Part shown: positions 13,073 to 20,729 of the stretch, in pieces
Layout of the letters: each line of letters opens with the position of its first letter
How positions within the stretch are numbered: the first letter of the stretch is position 1
Assembly (NCBI GenBank): GCA_946480575.1
Contig: CAMLKF010000026.1
Span: forward strand, 1-24,052
DNA from: an uncultured Nitrososphaera sp.
GTDB lineage: Archaea > Thermoproteota > Nitrososphaeria > Nitrososphaerales > Nitrososphaeraceae
Length of the DNA stretch: 24,052 nucleotides
Direction of reading: 5' to 3'
Notes under the pieces: generated by a model
Database searches by the model: none
Told to the model about the DNA's origin: nothing
What the model saw: only the letters and a program-made list of their open reading frames with translations
Translations under genes and position numbers: made by a program

Positions 13073-14608
13073 ATGCATTACAAATTTACGCTAACAGTCC
13101 TAGCAGCCATTCTCGTTATGCTGGCCGCTGTTCCGGCTGGATATTATTATGCCAGCGCGCAGATATCGACAGTGCCTGCTGTTGCCGATCCGGCTCTGAG
13201 GGTGGAAGACGTTGTCGATGGGCTTGAGCGGCCAACGACAATGGCGTTTCTGGACCAAGACACAATTCTGGTGCTTGAAAAAGATCGCGGCACTGTAAGG
13301 GTAGTCGAAAACGGCGTGCTTCAAGATGAGCCGCTGCTCGACGTCGCGGTGGCAAACGACAACGAAAGGGGGATGCTTGGGATAGCCGTTTCAAAGGAGA
13401 ACGATACAACAACCTACGTATTCCTGTACTTCACAGAGTCGGGCGGCGGGTCTGACGGCGACGACAGACAGGGAATCGAACCTGCCGGCAACCGGCTGTA
13501 CAGATTCGAGCTGGAAAATGGCGAGCTTGTAAACCCCCGGCTGCTGCTTGACCTGCCTGCAGTGCCCGGCCCGCGGTACAACGGCGGGATAATAGCTATC
13601 GGGCCGGACGACTTTGTCTACGTCATCATAGGGGATGCCGAAGGCCACACTACCCAGGCCCAGAACTTTGAGGACGGCCCCTCTGCAGACGGCACGAGCG
13701 GCATACTGAGGATAGGCAAGAACGGCGAAACCCCGCCAAGCGTCATAGGAACAGGGGAATTTAGCAGGTATTACTTTGCCTATGGAATACGCAACAGCTT
13801 TGGCATGGCCTTTGACCCGGTGACCGGCGCCCTATGGGACACCGAGAACGGCCCGGGTACCGGCGACGAGATCAACTTTGTCGAGCCGGGCTTTAACAGC
13901 GGCTGGAGGGACGTGTTTGGAGCCGTATCGGATGAAGAACTAGGAAGTGAAGATCTGGTGTTGTTTAACAATAGGAACAGCTATAGCAACCCAGAAATTG
14001 CATGGGTAGAGACCATTGGGCCAACAGCCCTGGCATTCCTTAACTCGAGCAACCTCGGCGAAGAATACGAGAACGATATGTTCATTGGAGACATCAATAA
14101 CGGTGCGTTGTACCGCTTTGAGCTGAACGAGGATAGGAACGAGCTTGTGCTGGATGGGGCGCTTGCAGACAACGTCGCAGATACGCTGGCAGAAAACGAA
14201 GGCATCACGTTTGGCACCGGTTTTACGGCTGGCCCCGGTTTTCACGGCATCACTGACATCAAGGTAGGTCCGGATGGCTACCTGTACGTGGTGTCATACG
14301 GTCAGGACACGATATACAGGATAGTTCCTGAAAACGCTAGCGGCGTCGTGCCAAGTGACGGCGTCGTGCCAAGTGACGACAATAGTGAAGATGACGACAA
14401 TGGTGTAGATGATGTTGGAGATAACTCATGTCATCCCTCGTACCCAGATGATTGTATACCACCTGCTCCTCCAGACTTAGAGTGCGATGATATTTCTGCT
14501 CGCAACTTTCAGGTAGTTGGCTCAGACCCACACGATTTTGATGGTGATAATAATGGCATAGGATGTGAGAGTGGAAGCAATGCACCTGACGACTCCGAAG
14601 ACATGTAG
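13073..14608 (+). CDS. Secreted PQQ-dependent sugar dehydrogenase-like protein with Cys-rich C-terminal module
   Basis: A 511-residue exported protein. Residues 1-30 are a signal peptide (basic MHYKFT, hydrophobic core, ASAQ). Residues 45-425 form the six-bladed propeller of the GSDH family: GLERPTTMAFL, RGMLGIAVS, IGPDDFVYVIIGD, FAYGIRNSFGMAFDP, LWDTENGPGTGDEIN and FNSGW. Family members oxidise sugars outside the cell with bound PQQ and calcium. The usual HNGG catalytic motif reads YNGG here (Tyr169), so sugar oxidation is doubtful. After an acidic Asp/Ser linker with an 18-nt tandem repeat comes an excalibur-like module (CDDISARNF, DPHDFDGDNNGIGC), a probable calcium-binding surface module. 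The frame ends at TAG, but an acidic continuation is visible up to 14721 in another frame. A strong TATA-like region precedes it. Confidence 0.85.
   Translation: MHYKFTLTVLAAILVMLAAVPAGYYYASAQISTVPAVADPALRVEDVVDGLERPTTMAFLDQDTILVLEKDRGTVRVVENGVLQDEPLLDVAVANDNERGMLGIAVSKENDTTTYVFLYFTESGGGSDGDDRQGIEPAGNRLYRFELENGELVNPRLLLDLPAVPGPRYNGGIIAIGPDDFVYVIIGDAEGHTTQAQNFEDGPSADGTSGILRIGKNGETPPSVIGTGEFSRYYFAYGIRNSFGMAFDPVTGALWDTENGPGTGDEINFVEPGFNSGWRDVFGAVSDEELGSEDLVLFNNRNSYSNPEIAWVETIGPTALAFLNSSNLGEEYENDMFIGDINNGALYRFELNEDRNELVLDGALADNVADTLAENEGITFGTGFTAGPGFHGITDIKVGPDGYLYVVSYGQDTIYRIVPENASGVVPSDGVVPSDDNSEDDDNGVDDVGDNSCHPSYPDDCIPPAPPDLECDDISARNFQVVGSDPHDFDGDNNGIGCESGSNAPDDSEDM
14342..14377 (+). repeat. 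Tandem duplication of 18 nt inside the dehydrogenase linker
   Basis: Two perfect copies of an 18-nt unit give GVVPSD twice in the linker between the propeller and the acidic region. Probably slipped-strand duplication; no functional meaning is evident. Confidence 0.9.
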
Positions 14609-14721
14609 ATGATGCTGGAGCGAATGGTGATGATAACGAAAACAACGATGATGATAATGAAGACAACAGCAACAGCAACAGACCCTGAAGCAACGATGAT
14701 GATGACGACTACGACTACTAA
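14609..14721 (+). pseudogene. Broken acidic tail of the sugar dehydrogenase gene
   Basis: After the TAG at 14606-14608, the frame shifted by one continues the same composition: VDDAGANGDDNENNDDD then NEDNSNSNRP, a TGA, and in the same frame SNDDDDDYDY ending in TAA at 14719-14721. One indel and one nonsense change would thus extend the upstream protein by about 37 residues of Asp/Asn-rich tail. The final TAA overlaps the minus-strand stop of gatB. Low-complexity sequence can stay open by chance, so this is a reasoned guess. Confidence 0.45.
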
Positions 14722-16160
14722 GAAGAAGGCTCGCTCAATTTTTTCTGAATGAGTTCAAGCGCTGCCTTGGGGTCTGCCCGGCCTCTTGTCAGCTGCATTA
14801 CTTTTCCAAGCAAAAAGTTGGCAGCGTTGGGATTGCGTCTTGCATCTTGAACAGCTGCCTTCTCTGACTGAAAGACCGAGTCGATAGCCTGCGCTAGCGC
14901 GCCGGCGTCGTCTATCATCGAGGCGCGCGTCTTCTTTGCCACTGAAGAAGGCATCTCGCCTGTCTTCACGATCTGGCCAAGGATCTGCTTGGCAGTCGCT
15001 CTGTTTATCACGTTCTGGTCAACCAGCTTTGCCAGCTCTGCAACGTGCTCTGGCCCTATCTTCAGGCCCTCAAAGATCCGCTCTTCCTTTTCGTTCATAA
15101 ATCCCATCAGGTCGGTGACTATCCAGTTAGCTATCTCCTTGGGCGAGTGGTACGTCTTCAGGGCAGACTCGAAAAAGTCGGCAAGCTCCTTGTTGTTGAT
15201 TAGCACCTGCGCCACGTGGGCCGATAGGTCGTAGTCTAAAACAAAGCGATCCTTGCGGGCATCGGGGAGCTCGGGCATCAATTGCATGACAGACGACGAA
15301 AATTCACTGCCAAGCACCACTGCCGGGATGTCCGGCTCGGGAAAGTAGCGGTAGTCCTGCTCCTCTTCTTTTGTCCTTGACTCCTTTGTCACCTTTCTTG
15401 CGTCGTCCCAGTGACGGGTCTCAGCCTTGACCTCGATGTCGCGCGAAGCCATCGTCCTCTGCCTTGTTATCTCGTAGCGCAGCGCCTTCTCCACGTCGGC
15501 AAACGAGCTAACGTTCTTTATCTCCACCCTGTTGCCGCCGCTGCCGACCGACACGTTGGCATCACAGCGCACCGATCCTTCCAGCTTTGTGTCGCACACC
15601 TCCAAGTGCTCTATTATCGACGTTACCTTGTCAAGAAACAGCCGCACGTCCTTCGGGTCAGAAAAGTCCGGCTCTGTCACTATCTCAACCAGCGGGACGC
15701 CGGCCCTGTTGTAGTCAATCAGCGTGTAGATGCTCGTCTCCATGCTGCCGCTCTCGTAGACGAGCCTGCCGGGGTCCTCCTCTAGCTGCACGCGCCTTAT
15801 CCTTGTGCTTTTGCTGCCGCCGTCGCCATATTCTAGCTTGCCTTCGACGCCGATGCTCGTTATTCCATAGGCGTTATACTGCGTCAGCTGGAAGTTCTTT
15901 GGCAGGTCGGGATAAAAGTAGTTCTTGCGGTAGAACGCGATCTCGTCTGGTATCTTGCAGCCAAGGGCAAGCGAGATCATGCCTGCGCATTCCACTGCCT
16001 TTCTGTTCAGAAGCGGGAGCGTGCCGGGCAGACCTGCGCAGGTAGGGCAGACGTTTGCGTTTGCGCCCTTGCCGCGGTAGTCGCAGCTGCAGGAGCAAAA
16101 GAGCTTGCTCTTGACGCCGGTCAGCTGGCAGTGGATTTCAAGACCGATTTTCGTTTCCAT
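14718..16160 (-). CDS. gatB: Asp/Glu-tRNA(Asn/Gln) amidotransferase subunit B
   Basis: A 480-residue subunit that binds the mischarged tRNA and phosphorylates the attached Asp or Glu before amidation. It opens with KIGLEIHCQL, followed by the zinc-binding region with CSCSC and CPTCAGLPG (residues about 22-45), then YRKNYFYPDLPKNFQ, YGDGGSKSTRIRRVQLEEDPG and DYNRAGVPLVEIVTEPD, all family signatures. DYRYFPEPDIP follows in the middle. The C-terminal 150 residues are the helical and YqeY-like tail that holds the tRNA elbow (NFLLGKVMQLTRGRADP). Length is normal. Its ATG overlaps the gatA stop (TAATG), the last step of the aspS-gatC-gatA-gatB operon. Confidence 0.97.
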   Translation of the reverse strand: METKIGLEIHCQLTGVKSKLFCSCSCDYRGKGANANVCPTCAGLPGTLPLLNRKAVECAGMISLALGCKIPDEIAFYRKNYFYPDLPKNFQLTQYNAYGITSIGVEGKLEYGDGGSKSTRIRRVQLEEDPGRLVYESGSMETSIYTLIDYNRAGVPLVEIVTEPDFSDPKDVRLFLDKVTSIIEHLEVCDTKLEGSVRCDANVSVGSGGNRVEIKNVSSFADVEKALRYEITRQRTMASRDIEVKAETRHWDDARKVTKESRTKEEEQDYRYFPEPDIPAVVLGSEFSSSVMQLMPELPDARKDRFVLDYDLSAHVAQVLINNKELADFFESALKTYHSPKEIANWIVTDLMGFMNEKEERIFEGLKIGPEHVAELAKLVDQNVINRATAKQILGQIVKTGEMPSSVAKKTRASMIDDAGALAQAIDSVFQSEKAAVQDARRNPNAANFLLGKVMQLTRGRADPKAALELIQKKLSEPSS

Positions 16161-17665
16161 TACAGCTCGGGGCTCCTTTGTACCTTGGCAGCGCCTTCAA
16201 ACAGAAACGCAGCATCGAGCATCTTTTGCTCTTGGAATTCGTCTGCCATCATTTGCAGGCCGACAGGCAGGCCACCACCGTCACCGGCAGCAGCAGCAGC
16301 AGCAGCAGCAAAGCCTGCAGGGACCGAAATTGCAGGGTTGCCTGCAAGGTTTGCCACCACAGTCTCAATGTCGACTAGATACATCTTGAGTGGGTCGTCC
16401 TCTATCTTTTCTCCTATCTTGAATGGCAGTATTGGCATCGTCGGCCCTATCAAAACGTCATAGTGCTTGAAGAGCGACTTCAACTCCTTCCTGAGGATTG
16501 ACCTCACCTGCTGTGCCTTCAGGTAGTACTTGCCGTAATAGCCTGACGATAGCACGTACGAGCCGACAATAATCCTTCTCTTTACCTCCTCGCCAAAGTT
16601 GCTGCGCGCTTTGGCAAAATACGAATTCCATTCGTAACCCTCAGGGTCCAGGTCGTCAAAGCCATAGCGGACGTTGTCGTATCTGGCAAGGTTGCTGCTT
16701 GCTTCTGCCATTGCTATCGTGTAGTAGGAGGCAAGCGCATACTTTACGGCGCCAAGCGAGGTTTCCTCGCATCTGCAGTCTTGCTTTGCAAGCGTGTCCA
16801 TTGCGCTATGAATTACCTTGGCGACCGCAGAGTCTGCGCCTTCCACAAATTCCTTGACAAGGCCGACGCGGAGCTGCTGCTGCTGCTGCAGCTGTCTGCC
16901 ACCATCATGCCCCGCAGAATACACCGGCCTTGCGCCTACTGCAGCAGTGGTGTGGTCGTGTTCGTCAGTGCCTGCTATGACGTTCACGACCGCGGCCACA
17001 TCTTCCACTGTCCTGCCGACCGGCCCTACCTGCTCCAAGCTGTTTGCGTACGACACAAGCCCGTAGCGGCTAACCAAGCCGTACGTCGGCTTTAACCCGA
17101 CAACAGAGCAAAAGCTGGCCGGGCACCTGACAGAGCCGCCGGTATCAGAGCCAAGCGAGGCTGCGCACTCGAGTGCGGCAACGCTTGCGGCGCTTCCCCC
17201 TGATGAGCCGCCAGGCACCCTGCTGATGTCCCACGGGTTTCTCGTCGGGCCGTGCCTGCTGAACTCTGTCGTCGATCCCATCGCAAACTCGTCAAGGTTC
17301 ACCTTGCCGATTATTATCGCGCCGGCCTGCTTCAGCCTCCTGACTACTGTTGCGTCATAGGGTGGGACGTAGCTCTCAAGCATCTTTGAGGCGCATGTCG
17401 TCCTCAGCCCTTTTACGCAAATGTTGTCCTTGATGCTCAACGCGACGCCGGCGAGCGCGCCGGCATCTTGACCGTCCCTGATTTTTTTGTCGAGCGCCCG
17501 CGCTTGCTCAAGCGCTTCCTCGCTGTTGACTGTCACAAACGCGTTTACCTTGGGCTCTACCTTTTTGATCCGCTCAAGCAGTTGGCAAACATATTCTTCG
17601 GCAGAGAACTCCCTGCTTTTGATGCCGCCGGCCGCCTGCCCGGCGGAAAGCCTGAAGAGCTCCAA
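16160..17665 (-). CDS. gatA: Asp/Glu-tRNA(Asn/Gln) amidotransferase subunit A
   Basis: A 501-residue amidase that releases ammonia from glutamine for GatB. The Ser-cisSer-Lys triad is intact: Lys79 in LSIKDN, Ser154 in PGGSSGGSAA and Ser178 in LGSDTGGSVR, the same positions as in Staphylococcus GatA, as I recall them. MGSTTEFS and GLKPTYGLVSRYGLVSYANS are also typical. Two homopolymer insertions are odd: eight alanines plus glycines close to the C-terminus (near residue 460), within the usually tight PAGF-x-LPVGLQ region, and a glutamine run (QLQQQQQ) near residue 260. Both come from triplet repeats. TTG start; the stop of gatC lies one nucleotide upstream. Confidence 0.97.
   Translation of the reverse strand: MELFRLSAGQAAGGIKSREFSAEEYVCQLLERIKKVEPKVNAFVTVNSEEALEQARALDKKIRDGQDAGALAGVALSIKDNICVKGLRTTCASKMLESYVPPYDATVVRRLKQAGAIIIGKVNLDEFAMGSTTEFSRHGPTRNPWDISRVPGGSSGGSAASVAALECAASLGSDTGGSVRCPASFCSVVGLKPTYGLVSRYGLVSYANSLEQVGPVGRTVEDVAAVVNVIAGTDEHDHTTAAVGARPVYSAGHDGGRQLQQQQQLRVGLVKEFVEGADSAVAKVIHSAMDTLAKQDCRCEETSLGAVKYALASYYTIAMAEASSNLARYDNVRYGFDDLDPEGYEWNSYFAKARSNFGEEVKRRIIVGSYVLSSGYYGKYYLKAQQVRSILRKELKSLFKHYDVLIGPTMPILPFKIGEKIEDDPLKMYLVDIETVVANLAGNPAISVPAGFAAAAAAAAGDGGGLPVGLQMMADEFQEQKMLDAAFLFEGAAKVQRSPEL
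16287..16310. repeat. Eight-fold GCA repeat inside gatA
   Basis: Eight perfect GCA units on the plus strand code, on the minus strand, for eight alanines in GatA. A shorter repeat of CTG at 16874-16888 codes for a glutamine run in the same protein. Both are in frame. Confidence 0.9.
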
Positions 17666-17666
17666 T

Positions 17667-17942
17667 TCAGACCATCCTCGGCCCCTTCACAAAGCCGTCC
17701 CTCCTGTACTTTGTCCCAAGGGCGTCTCCTTTAAAGGCAGCCGGCTCGTCTGCCCGCAAGTTCGAGAACTTTTTTTTCGCCACTATGGGCTTGGCTTCTT
17801 CAAGTGGTATGCTGTCCAGCTTGTCAAGATATTTGATTATCCCCTCTATCTGCGCGGTGTAACGATCGAGCTCTGCGTCTGACAGCTCGATCCTTGCAAG
17901 CCAGCCAAGGTGCTTTACCTGATCTTTCGTGACTGCCGCCAT
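17667..17942 (-). CDS. gatC: Asp/Glu-tRNA(Asn/Gln) amidotransferase subunit C
   Basis: A 91-residue helper that wraps around GatA and stabilises the GatCAB complex. The helical N-terminal part has VKHLGWLARIELSDAELDRYTAQIEGIIKYLDKL-type spacing, the GatC hallmark (V-x-x-LAxLAxLxLxxxE). The C-terminal part has LRADEPAAF and FVKGPRMV, the usual loop and last strand. It starts with ATG one nucleotide after the aspS stop and ends one nucleotide before the gatA start, so the whole group is co-translated. Confidence 0.95.
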   Translation of the reverse strand: MAAVTKDQVKHLGWLARIELSDAELDRYTAQIEGIIKYLDKLDSIPLEEAKPIVAKKKFSNLRADEPAAFKGDALGTKYRRDGFVKGPRMV

Positions 17943-17943
17943 G

Positions 17944-19296
17944 CTACGGAGCCAGCCTGTCTATGTCCCTTGGATAAAGTGTGGCATCGCGGATGTTTTC
18001 AATCTTTGTCAGCGCCATCATGAGCCGCTCAAGCCCGAGGCCAAAGCCGGCGTGCGGCGGGACGCCATAGTCGAACAACCTGAGGTGGTAGTCAAAAGCC
18101 ACAGGTTTTAATCCCTGCTTTGCCATGCGCTCCACCAGCTGATCCTTGCGGTTTATCCTCGTGCCGCCTGACGATATTTCAAGTGGGCCGTACATCAGGT
18201 CAAACGACTCGCATACCCTGCCCGAGTCGTCGGCAGAGGGCTTGACGTAGAACGGCTTTGTCGAAGTCGGCCAGTCGATTATAAAGTAAAAGCCGTTTAG
18301 CCGCTCCTCCTGCAGGCTCTTGAGCACCTGCGGCGAAACGTCGTCGCCCCACTGGATGCACTCGCCGGCCTCTTTCTGCTGCTGCAGCTTGTCGATGAGA
18401 TCAGAGTAGGCATATCTGGGGAACGGCAGCTCTACCTTTGGCAGCTGCAGCTCCAGGTACCTCAGGTCGTCCTGGTTCTTCTCCTTGATAGAATCCACGA
18501 TGTTGACTATCATGCTCTCAAGCAATGACATGATATCCTTGTAGTCGACAAACGCCCGCTCGACGTCTATTGATATCGCCTCTGACAGGTGGCGGTTGGT
18601 GCGCGAAGGCTCTGCCCTGAATATCGGCCCAATCTCAAAAACGCTTTCAAAAGCCATCGTCAATTGCTCCTTGTAAAGCTGGGGGCTCTGGGCAAGGTAC
18701 GCCTCTCTGTCATAGTAGAATATCGGGAAGAGCGCTGCGCCGCCTTCAGTGGCGGTAGCTATCATTTTGGGCGTGTTGACCTCAATGAACTTTTGCCTTG
18801 CAAGGAACTCTCTAACCGAGTTGAGCACAGTCTGGCGAATCTGAAATATCGAGCCGAGGTAGTTGCGCCGGAGGTCAACTGCGCGCAGGTCAAGCCTTGT
18901 GTCAATGCCGACAGTAGAGGTCTTGCTCTGCACCAGAAATGGCGCGGCCTTTTTTGCTATTGAAAACGCCTTCAACTCGACTGGCACAACTTCTATGCCG
19001 TTTGGCGCCTTTTCCTGCGGCCTTACCCTGCCTCGCACGCCAATGGAGCTATGCTCCTTGACTTCCTTAGCCATATGGAATAGCTCGTCTGTGCACTCGC
19101 CTTTTTTTGCGGTGACCTGCATTTCGCCGTGCATATCCTTTACTATGATAAACTGGATGTTGCCATGGTCGCGGACGCTTGCCACCCAGCCCATGATAAC
19201 TACTTCCCTATTATCGCCGATAGAGGGGCTGATGTCTGTGGAGTAGTGGGTTCTCCTCCAGTGCCCGAGGTCTTGTTCCTGCAACAGGTCGCCCAA
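17944..19296 (-). CDS. aspS: Aspartyl-tRNA synthetase, probably non-discriminating
   Basis: A 450-residue archaeal-type class IIb enzyme. The anticodon domain lies at about 30-115 (VVIMGWVASVRDHG), motif 1 region near IEVNTPKMIATATEGGAALFP, motif 2 FRAEPSRTNRHLSE at 227-240, and motif 3 GFGLGLERLMMAL near the end. In the Thermococcus enzyme Trp26 (after GWV) and Lys85 restrict charging to tRNA-Asp; here the matching residues, aligned by eye, are Ala39 and Pro98. Proline at the second place is the mark of non-discriminating enzymes. With gatCAB directly behind it, the enzyme probably also makes Asp-tRNA(Asn). TTG start, about 32 nt after a TATA-like box. Confidence 0.95.
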   Translation of the reverse strand: MGDLLQEQDLGHWRRTHYSTDISPSIGDNREVVIMGWVASVRDHGNIQFIIVKDMHGEMQVTAKKGECTDELFHMAKEVKEHSSIGVRGRVRPQEKAPNGIEVVPVELKAFSIAKKAAPFLVQSKTSTVGIDTRLDLRAVDLRRNYLGSIFQIRQTVLNSVREFLARQKFIEVNTPKMIATATEGGAALFPIFYYDREAYLAQSPQLYKEQLTMAFESVFEIGPIFRAEPSRTNRHLSEAISIDVERAFVDYKDIMSLLESMIVNIVDSIKEKNQDDLRYLELQLPKVELPFPRYAYSDLIDKLQQQKEAGECIQWGDDVSPQVLKSLQEERLNGFYFIIDWPTSTKPFYVKPSADDSGRVCESFDLMYGPLEISSGGTRINRKDQLVERMAKQGLKPVAFDYHLRLFDYGVPPHAGFGLGLERLMMALTKIENIRDATLYPRDIDRLAP

Positions 19297-19323
19297 TTGA
19301 ATAGTGTGCTAGTACTGAAGAGG

Positions 19324-19332
19324 TTTAATTAA
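19324..19332 (-). promoter_or_regulatory. TATA-like box of the aspS-gatCAB operon
   Basis: TTAATTAAA on the minus strand, centred about 32 nt before the TTG at 19296. It sits in the short gap after the MEDS-domain gene, so the operon probably has its own promoter and does not depend on that gene. Confidence 0.5.
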
Positions 19333-19334
19333 CC

Positions 19335-20177
19335 TTAACCGGTGACTGCTGTTGTTGTTGTTGTTGTTGTTGTTGTTGTGCCGCCTGACTGGATCATCTT
19401 TTTCGTTTCGTCAGAGATAGATTTCAGCGCCACGTCTGCTGCCTTTTCTCCCACAACCTTTCGCAGCGTGTCTTCAAGGAGCTGCGGGCTGGAAATGATC
19501 TGGTCTCTGTCTATCTTGTAGATGAGCTTGAGCGTTTGGAATATGAGAGTGGCCGAGCCCGCGCCAAGGGCCCTGTCCAGACCACTGCCTATCAGCGCAA
19601 TGGCGTCTCCAGGACGCCATTCCTTGTACGACCAGTCGCTTCCCATGGTGCACTGATGCGAGTTGATTATTGAGAAGAGGTTCTTTGGCGTCATTCTGGC
19701 TATCGATGCAGCAGGGTAGCAGCATATGATCTGCAGCAGCAGCCTTTTCCTCATGCTGGCGGCAACAGTCCCGCGTATACCGTCCTCGTAGGCCAAGAGG
19801 CTTTCAAGCCTGCTCGAGTCAGAGAACGCCGTGGTTCCGCCGGATATTATGACGACTCTGTCAAACCTATTTTTTCGCCGCACCTGCTCGATAAGATCTA
19901 GCCACCTTCCAAGCATCGCCTTGCCGTCAAGGTTCGTGGCCTTGGGCGAGTATACCGATCTGATATCTGCAATCGTGAGTGCCCCACTTTCGATATAACT
20001 TTTGACGTCTTCGATGATGCCGGACTGCTTTATTCTGGTGGATGTCTTGGTAGGCAAATCAGCTTCTGCCGCATAGATAACGGCGCGGCCGCTTTCAAGG
20101 TGCGCGCCCAACATCCTGTAGAGAGCGGGCAGGTAGTTACCACTGCCAAGGATGTATATGGAATGCGAGCAGCGCAC
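19335..20177 (-). CDS. MEDS-domain sensory protein with thaumarchaeal C-terminal domain
   Basis: A 280-residue soluble protein. The N-terminal 190 residues resemble the MEDS (DcmR-type sensory) domain: HSIYILGSGNYLPALYRML, then GRAVIYAAEAD, then IADIRSVYSP and FDRVVIISGGTTAFSDSS, a RecA-like fold that may bind a nucleotide. The C-terminal part (LIGSGLDRALGAGS, LIYKIDRDQIISSPQLLEDTLRKVVGEKAADVAL) looks like the small helical output domain of thaumarchaeal signalling proteins (I think of NitrOD5, with reserve). The end is a run of ten threonines followed by AVTG, coded by an ACA repeat. GTG start. It lies next to signalling genes but has no histidine kinase of its own. MEDS moderate, second domain tentative. 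Confidence 0.55.
   Translation of the reverse strand: MRCSHSIYILGSGNYLPALYRMLGAHLESGRAVIYAAEADLPTKTSTRIKQSGIIEDVKSYIESGALTIADIRSVYSPKATNLDGKAMLGRWLDLIEQVRRKNRFDRVVIISGGTTAFSDSSRLESLLAYEDGIRGTVAASMRKRLLLQIICCYPAASIARMTPKNLFSIINSHQCTMGSDWSYKEWRPGDAIALIGSGLDRALGAGSATLIFQTLKLIYKIDRDQIISSPQLLEDTLRKVVGEKAADVALKSISDETKKMIQSGGTTTTTTTTTTAVTG
19351..19380. repeat. GTT triplet repeat in the MEDS gene
   Basis: Nine GTT units plus one GTG on the plus strand code for ten threonines at the C-terminus of the MEDS protein on the minus strand. A simple repeat likely to vary in length. Confidence 0.9.
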
Positions 20178-20291
20178 TACAGTATCTTTCTTGCATGGTG
20201 CATTTATTTAACAATTATCATAATTCTGCAAGATCGTAATGAAAAAAGCTTTACAGAAACTAATACTTGAAGGTTTATTTCCAATACTTGA

Positions 20292-20729
20292 TTGTCTTCT
20301 TATGCGGGGTTGCGTGGGTTGAATGGGTTGAACTACCGCGAAATGTGCGTCGGCATCTTGAAGCTTGACCGGAGCATCAGGTTCGCCGGCATAGCCACAA
20401 TGGAAGGCAAGATAGTTGCGGCAGAATACAGGGACGGTCTTGAGCCGCTGCTCACAAAGGAAGAGTCTGAGCTGTCGATAATGCAGTCACTTATCCGCAT
20501 GAGCACACGGAGGACACTTGAAGCCAAGCTGGGGAAAACTATCTACGCGTTTGCCGTTTATCAAAAGATCAAGCGGGCGACGATAATGATGTACAACGAA
20601 GGCAGCAAGAGCGACTCGGTACTGATGGTGTCGTTTGACAGGGAAACTGATCATGAGCTCGTCATCACTGATATGATAATGCCGTTCCTGAAAGAGGCCG
20701 GCAAGTCTCTGGACAATGATGGAAGCTAG
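20292..20729 (+). CDS. DUF6659-like protein (intact copy)
   Basis: A 145-residue soluble protein. The landmark LKLDRSIRFAGIATMEGKIV lies at 22-42, then EYRDGLEPLLTKEESELSIMQ, the strongly conserved SLIRMSTRRTLEAKLGK region, and IYAFAVYQKIKRATIMMYN. The pattern suggests a roadblock/profilin-like alternating fold, but no ligand is known. It is the full-length relative of the frameshifted gene at 4682-5048. TTG start at 20292; further in-frame TTGs at 20310, 20319 or 20328 would start closer to NYREMC, the usual beginning. It is convergent with a receiver gene, the two stops touching. I call it DUF6659 from memory. Confidence 0.7.
   Translation: MSSYAGLRGLNGLNYREMCVGILKLDRSIRFAGIATMEGKIVAAEYRDGLEPLLTKEESELSIMQSLIRMSTRRTLEAKLGKTIYAFAVYQKIKRATIMMYNEGSKSDSVLMVSFDRETDHELVITDMIMPFLKEAGKSLDNDGS

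Noticed and set aside
15411..16045. Plus-strand frames opposite gatB
   Set aside because: Cys/Arg/Ser-rich shadows of a fully conserved gatB.
19351..19380. CRISPR or other functional repeat array
   Set aside because: Only triplet units with no spacers; it is a coding microsatellite. No CRISPR-like array was found anywhere.
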